DNA of 64,000 nt from Pterobdella sp. o SKG-2022 (Eukaryota; Annelida; Clitellata; Hirudinida; Piscicolidae): positions 2,197,353-2,261,352 of the forward strand of contig OZ038327.1 in assembly GCA_964035795.1 (NCBI GenBank), written 5' to 3'. The position numbers were made by a program, and so were the translations under genes. Of this stretch, positions 12,501 to 28,828 are shown piece by piece. Each line of letters opens with the position of its first letter. Position 1 is the stretch's first letter. The notes beneath the pieces are model-generated. The model was not told where the DNA came from and ran no database searches. It was given only the letters and a program-made list of their open reading frames with translations.

Positions 12501-14893
12501 AAGTATTTTTAATTAATAATTTTTTCTTTTTTAACTTATATTTGTAAATGAAAAGATTTCGATGAGAAGTTGCAAACAGAACTACTCAATACTAAACAAG
12601 ATACAGATGCAAATGTTTCCGATGGAAACTCTGAAAAATCGCATCTTCGTGAATTTTTGGAACAATGTTTCAGAAAATATCAACCAGTTTTCTGGAGACC
12701 GACAATCATTCAAATCAACATTGAAGATATCTTTATAAGTTTGAAAGGTTTCGAAAATATTTCAGATGCTTCCAATAGACTTTCTCTTCTTCGAGATGCA
12801 ACTGAAAAAGCACTAGTTAGAACTGATGAAACAGCTAAAGGTAATTTTGAGAAAAAATTCATTAAAAAACTTAATATTTTTTTAAAATTAATACAAAAAC
12901 AAAATAAAATTAATTTAAACACAGATGAGAAGATAAGAAGCATCAAAAGATTGAGAGATGTGAAGGCCTTCATTGAAATTATCAAGCGTGGTTACAATGG
13001 CTATGTTGGTCTCAGTATCAACTTTGGTCAGATAGAGGAATTGAAAGTCAAACTTTCGGATTTCAAAATTGACATAAATAAATCGGGAGATTTTTCCGAA
13101 TATTTCGAAAAAATTTCAAATTTTGAAATCTACTTGAAAATGTTTACAAAGAAACATAAGGATTATTCTTCGTATGATGATGGTAAACTTTTGGAGGTCT
13201 ATGTGGAGTTGAAAAACAATAAAGAAGGTTTGGACCAAGTCCTTGCAGGTAATTTCATAAAAGTTTAATTGAGAATTTTCATTTATTATGATGTTGCATT
13301 TTCAGAGTTAGAAAAAAAATTAAAGCAAATTTCACAAAACCCAACATATTCAATAACTCAAAGAGCAAAATCTTTGAATGCTGGGTCAAACAGAAAAAAT
13401 GCCTACAAAAGCATTCAACTTTTGTCGGCCAAACTCGTAGATTTGAAAAGTTTCCTTCGAACGTTCCAAAATGCTTTTGTTGATCTTACATCAATTTATA
13501 TAATTTTCGAAAAATGTTTGGATGGTGAGCTAGTGAAAGCATGGAAAGGTCTCGATAAAGATTCCTCTTACGGAAGTATATTTAGAGCTTTAAAGAAAAT
13601 TAAAATGGAAATTATAAGAAAAACACAACAAGCTATAGAAGGTTGTTAGTTGTTTTTGTTGATAAAAACACGTTAAACTGTTCATTAAGAGTAAATATAA
13701 TATTATGTGGTTGAATCTTGTTTGCCTCGTTTATGAATCTGCTTTCAAATTTCATATAACAGTCAGTTTATAATGCTAAGAAACTGTAAGGTCAACAAAC
13801 ACAAAGTATTTTTTCAAAAACAGACACGAAGCTGCCTTAGATTATCAAATGATAATGAATGCTGGAAAAATTCTCATTCATATTTACTTTCAGCTTTTCC
13901 TATTACTTGATAAGGTAAACTAGTCTTACGAAAAGCTTCGTGTCTGTTTTGAATAAATACTTTGTGTTTGTTGTCCTACAATTTGATACAGATATTCTAC
14001 GTCATTTTCAAAATTTTCTTTTTAATTAAATTATTATCATTAAATAGTTTTGGACATTTTTTATTCGAACAATAATCCAGAAAAAAATAACCTGGAGAAA
14101 CCAAAAATGCAAACAGTGAAATGCCCCTCATCACAACTCGAACAAAATGTAGAGTGTGGACAAATCATAAGAGAAGAAAATAGCAAAGAGTTGATTTTAA
14201 AGAAAATGGAGCTTAATTCATTGCTTAAAAAACTCACCAACATGGAGTATTTCATCGAAAAAATTACTTTCAGCTTCACACCATACAAATATACGTTAGT
14301 TGACTATGAAACCCTCTGTAGGTTTCATGAGCGTAGTTTGTCCTGCAAAACAAAATTGCAAATATTTGGAAATTATTTTGATGTTCCAATTTACAATGAG
14401 TTCATGCAGACTCTGCTAGGTTTGATAGACAGTATTTCAGGCAATGAAGAATCGAGATCGAGAGAAGAAAAAATGCATCAACTTAAAATTTTTTATTTGA
14501 AAATAAAGGAAAAACAAGAAGAACTGAAAAAAAGTTTCAAAAGTATTTCCTTCTTTCAAAATGTTCAAATCATTTCAAAACTTAAGTACAATTTCAGCTT
14601 TTGAAGAAGAACTCCAAAACGTGTTAGAAAAACAGAGTGGAAAACAGGACCAAAAATCTGTGAAAAGTTTTCTGGATGATGTTTTCTCAGTCAAGTCCTA
14701 TCTCGAAAAATTTTTAGATGAATCAACAATACTTTCTGTTGATCTAGATAAATGTTTGGAATTGAATGAAAGTATGACCAGATTCTGGAATAAATTCAAA
14801 CACTCAACTTACATGACTTTGGATACACTAGAAGTTCTCATAGAAAAACAATATGACACCCTGTCTATAGCTCATATTCATCAAGAACCATGA
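9514..14893 (+). CDS. Novel Ig-like type I membrane protein with tandem cytoplasmic repeats
   Basis: Family not recognised. Thirteen exons: 9514-9565, 9775-10071, 10282-10581, 10675-10971, 11047-11146, 11215-11576, 11629-11982, 12086-12502, 12556-12840, 12925-13248, 13306-13641, 14048-14542 and 14598-14893. They total 3915 nt (1304 residues) with every frame and GT/AG in register. Residues 1-18 form a signal peptide (FIFYILSLYLLLS). Three Ig-like modules of ~99 residues follow, one exon each. Then comes one TM helix (NVLLIVLSVALFLIICISLV) and a ~955-residue cytoplasmic region. That region alternates exon types A (ending in an acidic turn, then an amphipathic helix) and B (an [LF]-[ED]-K-[FC]-L pattern followed by W), in the order ABABABAB. 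Several Asn-X-Ser/Thr sites sit in the ectodomain. A receptor or adhesion role is inference from architecture only. The intron before exon 12 holds a hairpin element. Confidence 0.85.
13792..13973. mobile_element. Short terminal-inverted-repeat element in an intron
   Basis: The left arm 13792-13832 (TCAACAAACACAAAGTATTT ... AGACACGAAGC) and right arm 13935-13973 (GCTTCGTGTCTG ... CTTTGTGTTTGTTG) are near-perfect inverted copies of ~40 bp around a ~100 bp centre. This is a MITE-like insertion lying wholly within the 13642-14047 intron of the Ig receptor gene. Confidence 0.8.
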
Positions 14894-15582
14894 ATCAGGG
14901 CGAATATTAAACCGAGTATCTTCATCATCGTCGTCATTATCGTTTTTCTATTTCTAATAATCTCATCACCCTCATCATCATTCTCGTCATCATCGCCATC
15001 ATCATCATTCTCGTCATCATCACCATCATCATCATTCTCGTCATCATCACCATCATCATCATTCTCGTCATCATCACCATCATCATTATCCTCCTCATTC
15101 TTGTCCTCATTATATTAGCACATATTTTTTAGCATAAGTAAGAAAGATACCCTATTCTCCTGTCAAAGTGTTGATCTTTGGAGTTTTTCTTTTCAAATAT
15201 ATAGCTTCTTTTGCTAAATTGTCCATCTTATAACAACTAATTATCACAAGAAGACGATATCTGGTTCTTCAGAAAATACTGTAAGATAAAAGAATTATTT
15301 GGATAACTTTTTATTTTCTATTTTTTATGAAGAATTTTTGATACATTTATTTAAGAAAAACTAAAATTTTCGATAAGTACAACCTTATCATAAATCATTA
15401 GCAGTAAAACCATTGTGAAGGTAGGTGATTATAAAGAATTTTAAACATAGATAGGAAAGAACAATTAAGGAAGATTAAATGTTGTAAAGTAACTATTATG
15501 TAATTATGTAATCTTGTAAATGAGTAAAGTTAATTATTATATGAATATTCTTATTTTGATCTAAAACGATTTCATTGAGAGA
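14894..15582. other. Intergenic with CATCAT/TCGTCATCATCA tandem repeat
   Basis: From about 14920 to 15110 the sequence is a minisatellite built of CATCATCATCATTCTCGTCA-type units, repeated several times with small changes. The remainder to 15582 is AT-rich and shows no coding signal. It includes the 3' flank of the Ig receptor gene. Confidence 0.7.
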
Positions 15583-16775
15583 TTGCTCTCTGTGTCCCTC
15601 CATTGGTTGCTTTTTGTATTCTCTTCATTAGGGGGTCCCACGCACTTGATTTGACTGTTAATTGTGGGTCATTGTGCCCTTTTCTATTGAATCATTCTTT
15701 TTGATTTCAAGGCCCTCCCTAAAAAGAAGGTCCCTCTACAATTTGTTTTTGTTTTCTACATTATATTTTTTTATTATCGTGGGGGATTCCCAGCATATTT
15801 TTCCAGCACTACAGATTCGGGTGTGTTTAGAAATGCCACTTATATTTTCATCTTGTTTGGTGGATTCCACATCTTTTTTATGTTGGAACATCCTGATGGC
15901 AATATTCACCCTTGACTGTCCAATATAAGCTTTATTTGGGTCACAAGAACAATGTATTTTGTATACACCTTTTTTTTGCATTCTGTCAGTTTTGTTGTTG
16001 TTGCATAGAATGCTTCCTAATTTAGGTCCTGATTTGTGGGCTTTTATCAGAGTGTAATAATATGGTGTTGTAGATCCTGACGGGTAAGTTTTTTTATAAT
16101 CTATTTCTTCGAGTTTGCTTTTTTTGAGTTCGAGTAATTTCTTTTATATTTTTTGTTCTAAGGATTTTGTTTTGTCTTTGTTTTCTGGTTTAATGTTTTT
16201 AAAAGCTTCCATAGCTTTTTCATGCAGCATTGACGGGGTAAGTGTCACAAAACCTAGTCCTTTATCTTGGGATGTAATTGCTAGATTTCCTTTTCTGAAT
16301 TCTTCCTTTGGGTACTTGAGGCTTTTTTTTTTCTATATTTGTTAAGTTGCTGTCTGTTTTTTTTGTTTTTTGGTTTGTAAAGGACATTTGATACATCTTG
16401 TTTTAATTTTTCTCCTTTTTCTGGGTGACCAGCTAGTTCTAGATTTTGGGCGGTCTTCTCTGTCACACACATTATATCCATATAAGGTACTGATTTTTTG
16501 GGTTAGTGCAAACTTAGGTCCTTATTTAAGATGGCTACTGCATGTGGGGGTAGTGGGGTTGGTTGTAATTGGAAGATGGAAGTTTTTATTGTAGATGGTA
16601 GATCGTTTGGGTTGTGTTTCTTTTTGAGTAATTCAAATTTATTTATTAATTTGGATTTGTGTTTTAAGAATTCCCGTTCATAGGCTATATTAATGATTTT
16701 TTTGATATTATCAAATTCTTCTTTTGTTAGTTTACTCTCTAAGAAGTTTCTATGTTCTTCCATCTTTTCCATCTC
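15583..16775 (-). mobile_element. Decayed Penelope-like element, RT core deleted, GIY-YIG retained
   Basis: Read on the minus strand, the N-terminal portion (16772 down) shows FLESKLTKEEFDNIKKI and PTPLPPHAVAILNKD, then KGLGFVTLTPSMLHEKAMEA and YYYTLIKAHKSGPKL. These resemble the region before and at the first reverse-transcriptase motifs of Penelope-like elements. At about 16016-16026 it passes in frame to LGSILCNNNKTD and then to GVYKIHCSCDPNKAYIG, ISKHTRICSAGK and CWESPTII. That is the GIY-YIG endonuclease that ends these elements. The RT palm motifs between the two are absent. Several stops and frameshifts (for example near 16140 and 16505, and a shift after 15736) make it a pseudogene. 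The 5' limit abuts a SINE-like tail at 16776-16808. Confidence 0.82.
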
Positions 16776-16808
16776 AAAAGCGCTTTATAAATACCGCATT
16801 AAATTACA
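16776..16808 (+). repeat. SINE tail fragment
   Basis: The sequence AAAAGCGCTTTATAAATACC plus following bases matches the 3' tail of the local tRNA-Ile SINE. The head and body are missing. It directly adjoins the Penelope-like remnant. Confidence 0.75.
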
Positions 16809-17351
16809 TTACACCATCATCGGTTTCCAAAAAATTCCAAAATCAAGCTTAAAAAGGTAATATTTTAGATTTTGTTGCTGAAACATAAAAAATATGAAAA
16901 TATTTCCATTTTAAATTTCAAGATTTCTTATTTTTTCTATGGACCATTTTAGACGTCATCAAAACAAAACGCCAAGCTCATATTGAATCTTCAAATAAAT
17001 AACTTCGATTGTATAAACTTTATTTGAAGCTTGGTACTTCAAAAGTTGGTCTTTGAACTGTAAATAACGGCACACTTGAGTTTTTTATGAGCATTCAGTA
17101 TTAAACATTTGTTGAACAATATCGACATTGTTTTAAATCCATTGAAAGTGTATAACGATTTATATATAGATATTTATTTATTTAACGATGTTGTATTCAA
17201 AACTTGTGTTCTATATTTTCTATTTATTTTTATCACTTTAAATGGAAACATTGGTGGCATATTTTCTATTTATTTGGAATTCAGTTTCTTCTGAATTAAT
17301 TTTGTGCATAATTAGCATCGAAACTATGGATCATAAAAAGACGACAATATT

Positions 17352-17461
17352 TAATTTTTTATTTGATGAATCTTTTCGATATATTATATAGCATCATCAG
17401 TTTACTTACCTGATGATGATATATAATATATCGAAAAGCTTCATCAAATAAAAAATTAATT
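17352..17461. repeat. Near-perfect 50-bp hairpin
   Basis: The left arm 17352-17401 (TTAATTTTTTATTTGATGAA ... GCATCATCAG) is almost exactly the reverse complement of 17411-17461, with a 9-bp loop (TTTACTTAC). It has the core CTTTTCGATATATTATAT and its mirror. It is probably a very short MITE or the remnant of one. Confidence 0.75.
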
Positions 17462-17530
17462 AATTATCTAAAGTCACTGGGTTCGATTTCACTTGGGACA
17501 ACAATTAACTGTTCCAGGGTGTGCTTACAA
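17456..17530 (+). repeat. Degenerate SINE-head fragment
   Basis: The stretch ATTAATTATCTAAAGTCACT, GGGTTCGATTTCACTTGGGA, then a GTTCCAGGGTGTG block matches the anticodon arm, B-box and start of the SINE body with several substitutions. The 5' half is missing, perhaps replaced by the adjoining hairpin. Confidence 0.6.
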
Positions 17531-19409
17531 TAAATTTTTGGAAAACTTTGAACTATGCTCCAATCAGTTTCATTATTTTTTATACTACTACTACTACTTC
17601 ACATTTTTCATGAACCAACTTGACTTTAAAGTGATACTCAAAATTATACTCCAAAAATTGTCTGAGAATCCTTATGATAGGCTTGTACTTGAAAATGTAT
17701 GACAGTTTTTTGATTCGATTTATTATCAACAATGAAATGATTTAGCAATTAAACGACATAATTTAGATGCACTTTTAAACATGATGACTAAAAGTTCATT
17801 CGATAGTAATGTCTGATTGAAGCACAAAAAAAAACAAAAAATTTTTTTAAAAATGACCAGACTAAGTTAAGCTGAACAGAAAACGATTTTGAAAAATTTT
17901 CAATAAATTATTATTTGGAAAGATAGTATAAAAACATCATCATAAGATAAATATGACTTAGAAATTGAAGTCTATAGAGTAATTATAGACAGAGATAGCC
18001 AACCCTCACATAAAGCACGCCGTTTCTAAGCAACAAACGACTCGAGCTAAGTTTTGCAGCCAAATTTGATTTAAAACTCAACCATTAATATAAACAAAAA
18101 TTTGGTTAGTCAGATGAGAATAAATAACCAATCAAATAAGGTTGCTTCTAATAACTACACTCTGATTCTTTTTTTAGAATTCTTTCCATTTAAATTTTAT
18201 CCTCTGAAAGCTTTCCAACTTTCCGTGAAACCCACATTCAAAATGATTTTCAAAACACCTAAGCGGAGTTTTAAATGCTTGCAAATTAGATTAGTGGTGG
18301 TAACAAAAAAGCCAGCGCTCAAGGTAGTATAAGGTAACGGAAATCCATGGCGTAGAAATTAACTACCAAAAAAATTGAATAATGAGACTAATAAAAAAAT
18401 ACACAACTGTAAAACGGAAAAAGATGGTATAAAAATTTACAATATAGAAAAAAGATCAAATATACAAAGTAAAATGGCGCGTAACTCACCTAAAGTTTCA
18501 CAGTTGACACAAACAAAGGCATTGGAAAAGTTTTGAGATTTGTCATAAAACAAAAATACATAAAAGATAAATTTTTGAAAACTAACTGTTTTTTTGCTTC
18601 ATAGAAAATTTTTCAGACCAAAGGTGTGTGCTTACGTACATAAATACATTCAAAAACAACTGTAAAAGGAATTAATCGATAAATCAATCAACCAACTAAT
18701 TAATTAATCAATTAACAAATCAATCGATCAACCAATCAATCAAACACCAAAAATTATTCAGGACTTTTTTTGTTCATTCAACAAAAATCACCTTCCACCA
18801 TACAACCTAGCAACTTTTCAAGAAATAATAATAGAAATAAAATGTAATAACAAACAGACCCCCATGTCCAAGCCATGTTAGGATGGAAACAGACGTAAAA
18901 GAATGATGATGGGATGGTGAAGATGATAACGATGGTGAGCCTCAATCAATCAACTAACCAATAAATCGTTTTTTATCTTGTTACCTTCCCTGAGGCTAAG
19001 GCAATCTATAAATAAGCCTGCTTAAACCTATAGCTCAAACCGATCAACCAGCCCACCAAATCCCACTACCTCACCAAGGCGTATAACAGAGTCAGAAGTC
19101 GAAGCAGCCTACCTCATTCCTCACAGACACACTGAATCAAACCCACACCAAACCACTAAATCCCCCATTTGACCAAAAATAATGGCTCCTATACACTGTC
19201 AAATTATATTCCATTTCAGCATATCATTTCATATATCAAACCATACCTTCTCCCCTCTCCCCACCCTATCTCTAACCTATCTAACACACTAATTCAATCT
19301 CATCATACCCTACCTGACTCATCACCCCTTTGCACATCCATCCCACAAACCATCTTTTCAATCGATCTCCTACCCACCATACCACCACCACCCACCACAC
19401 CCTACCCAT

Positions 19410-25516
<6,107 letters not shown>

Positions 25517-27424
25517 GGTTCAGATGGGTTTCATTTATCTGATCGTGGCAGGCTTTAAGGTAATGGTAGATTTAAAAATAATAAAGATAGGTGTTTAAGA
25601 TGATAATGGTGGTGGTGGTGGGTGTTTATGATGATAATGATGGTGGTGGTGGGGGTTTATGATGATAATGGTGGTGGTGGTGGGTGTTTATGATGATAAT
25701 GATGGTGGTGGTGGGGGTTTATGATGATAATGGTGGTGGTGGTGGGTGTTTATGATGATAATGGTGGTGGTGGTAGTGAGTGTTTAAGATAAAAGGTAGT
25801 GGGTTTTAAGATAACAATTTCAATAGTGTATAATGTATAATAATTTTTTCAAAAAATATAAAAAAATAAAAAAACCAAAGTTTCACATGAGCAAAACCCC
25901 AAAATAAAATTATAGCTTTGATTTGGTGAACCTCTGTGTACAATATCTTCTATTCATCATACAAGCTCTAGATATGGCTTATGCTGCAGATTGATTCCTT
26001 ATAGATTAGCTACCAAGATTTTAGATACAGTTTTATCCCCATTACACAAAGGGTGACCAGATTTACTCTATTTAAAAAACAATTTGTGCCATTCTATATA
26101 CCCTTAATCTTTACATCTTCAGATAGAGTGATTTCATTGATAGATATCAAGTGGTGGATGGATGTTGTGTTGCTATAATATTTCTTTTCTTTTTGTTATT
26201 CAAACTATCTAATGAATATTAGGTAAAATATATATAGACATAGTTTTATGATAATATTGCTTAAGCTTTGTTTTAAACTTTTTCTTTCTGAAAATGTTTT
26301 TGCTTTTTAAGCTGTTATTCCATTGAAAATGCTATTTAATGTAATACAGAAATTTTGAAAAACCAGATTGATTTAAAAAATAATTCCAAATATAATAAAT
26401 AACAAAATGGTGATGTAATATAAAGAGAAAAGTCTAATCCTTATTTTATCCAGGAAAATCAATAGCGTATACAAACCTACAACTAAGGCAAATTCAACAC
26501 GAGATTATTTTAAAACATGTATATCCGCCATGTTTTATTGCAATTAAAACACAAAATTATTAAAACTCATATTTAAATCCAATTCTCTTTTCTTAACGTT
26601 AAATAAGCGCCTATCTCAATAAAAATACATTCTTACTGTTGCTACTTATGAATTTATATGGCAGATATATACTATATTAATAATAGAGTTCATGAGAATC
26701 ATATAGTTGAAAATAAATCTATATAGAACTATATTTCATGATTTTCTAGTATATAAGTAATATTTCTAGAGATGATTTTTTTTGAATGTTGATTATGTAA
26801 AAGGAAAATTATGCGTATTCAACTATTCGAAAGAGTATAATCAACTTTTATCTTTAATAAGACATTTTAGTTATGTTTTAGTAGACAAGTTACAATGTCT
26901 ACTTGTTAAAAAAGGATTTGAACTGTTTAAATCAAAAACTTTTATAAATTTTCAACACGAAATAAAGACATTACGAATGACCTTTATTCTTGGGATAATA
27001 AATTTTTAAAATCTCATATCAAAACACAACTTTCTTCATTGAAAACCCGAATATTGTATGAAAAGATGCAATAATATGCTTGAAAACTGATATTACAGCT
27101 ATTTGAAAAATTCTGTTCAAAAACTGTATAAATCACTTGATAAAACGAATTTGACATACCAAAAAATTATGGAAATTTTAATAAACTTTGAACACAGTAT
27201 TTTTATGTTGAATAATTCAAAGACAACTTTTTTTAGTTAGTTCTGCATTTATATAAACCTCATAAAAAAATTTTCACTTTAACAACTCTTTACCCATAAT
27301 AATTAAAAAATAATAACATAAAACGAATTTTATTATATTTTTATTCAGTAAAAGATTAAGAAACAGATTATAAAATTTATCATCCAGCAAGAACAGTGAT
27401 GGGGAATTTGAGATAAGCTGGCAT
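25517..27424. other. Intergenic between TRIM-NHL and GPN3
   Basis: Contains the presumed TRIM-NHL promoter. It also holds a G/T-rich minisatellite at about 25590-25790 (units of GATGATAATGGTGGTGGTGG with variants) and AT-rich sequence without coding signal. The weak open frame at 26782-27009 has no motif and no splice context. Confidence 0.65.
25590..25790 (+). repeat. GGTGGTGGTGGGTGTTTATG minisatellite
   Basis: Five to six tandem units of about 35 bp. Each combines GATGATAATGRTGGTGGTGG with a GGTGTTTAT or GGGGTTTAT piece. It lies just upstream of the TRIM-NHL start codon (minus strand), so it falls in the likely promoter or 5' UTR. Confidence 0.8.
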
Positions 27425-28739
27425 TCAACCTTCATCAAGCTGAAATGAAACATCATCACTAAACAACACAAAATTAAATCTTAATAATAACGATAATAAA
27501 ACAAGGATGATAATAATAATAATAATAGTAGAAGTGAATAGTCTAGAGATTCATAAAGTTTATTAATGATATAAACAATAATAAAAAATTAAAAATATAT
27601 TCTTCATATAATAACCCTATTCCTAATTATTTTACTACAAATATCATTTATAACCTAACTTTTACTTTTCACATCAACCTCTCTCCCAAAAACAAACAAC
27701 CCAACAATTAACTTTCTCTATCAACTATTAACTTCTCCTAACAAACCCTCTCCTTTTCCTCCCCCAAACAACCTAATTAATAACATTTCTCTACCAACCC
27801 CCTTTTTCCCCCCAAACCCACCTGGCTGACTTTAACATCGGCATAATCTGAGTACTGTAGTAGTTGGTCTGTATGGCTAAAAAGATCCTCAACGCTTGAT
27901 TCGTCTGTAATGTCCAACGGTACCATCCTTACTAAGCCATACTCATCTAACTGTGGTGGTGATGAAAAAACTAAAGGTATTGATGATAATTATGGTAATA
28001 CTAATAAAGTGGTGGTGGTGGTGATAATAAAGGTAAAAGTTATAATAACAATAATAATAACCATAATGGTGATAATAACAATAATATTAATAAAAATAAT
28101 AATAATGAATAAAGCATTAGTAAACACATTCTTTGTGATAAAGTTAAAGCTTTACAAAACTATACATAACTTCATCTACATCACTTTGAAGTTTGAGACG
28201 AAAGGAAGATTCAAGACAAAGATACATAAGAATATTATCCCTACTCATAAAAAAATCAAAACTAATGATCGTGATAATACTGGTAATAATAATACAAAAA
28301 TTGAACTAAAAATAAATTAATGAGGGAAACACTCATAAACTGAAATTAGATATACAAGAGGCAAACACACAAACAGAATCAAGGCAAACGCGCTAACTTG
28401 ACTAAAGCTAAACATAAAAAACATAAATTCAATAAATTATATATAAAACAAAGAAAAATAAAAAAAACACAACATACAAATCACAGAAAAAGATATTACA
28501 TACAAAACACAGACAACACATAAATAAAAAACACATAAACTAACACATGTGGCGAGAGAAGACATAATCTTCTTAAGGGAAACCGCTACGGGATTGGTGG
28601 ACGAATAAGAGTCGAGAGCTGTGTGGAATGAGGTCGGATCAAGAAGGTCATCAAGGTTCTCCTTGGTTTGTGGGTCAAGTAGGTCAACCTTGCTCATGAC
28701 ACAGAATGAGGGTGCCTGAAGAAAAAAGGAAGTTCAAAT

Positions 28740-28828
<89 letters not shown>

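Larger units (their letters stand above)
16809..19409. other. Intergenic, no gene seen
   Basis: No conserved protein block was found. The stretch holds the perfect hairpin at 17352-17461, a degenerate SINE-head fragment at 17456-17530, an (ATCA)n-like tract near 18670-18745, a copy of the dispersed ATGTTAGGATGGAAACAGACG motif near 18873-18893 and the 3' flank of the TRIM-NHL gene. Confidence 0.7.

Noticed and set aside
15001..15085. CRISPR-like direct repeats
   Set aside because: The spacers are not unique; it is a CAT/TCG minisatellite in a eukaryotic genome.
27910..28320. 136-residue plus-strand ORF
   Set aside because: Begins antisense to a GPN3 exon and continues through AAT/ATA-rich intron; no conserved block.
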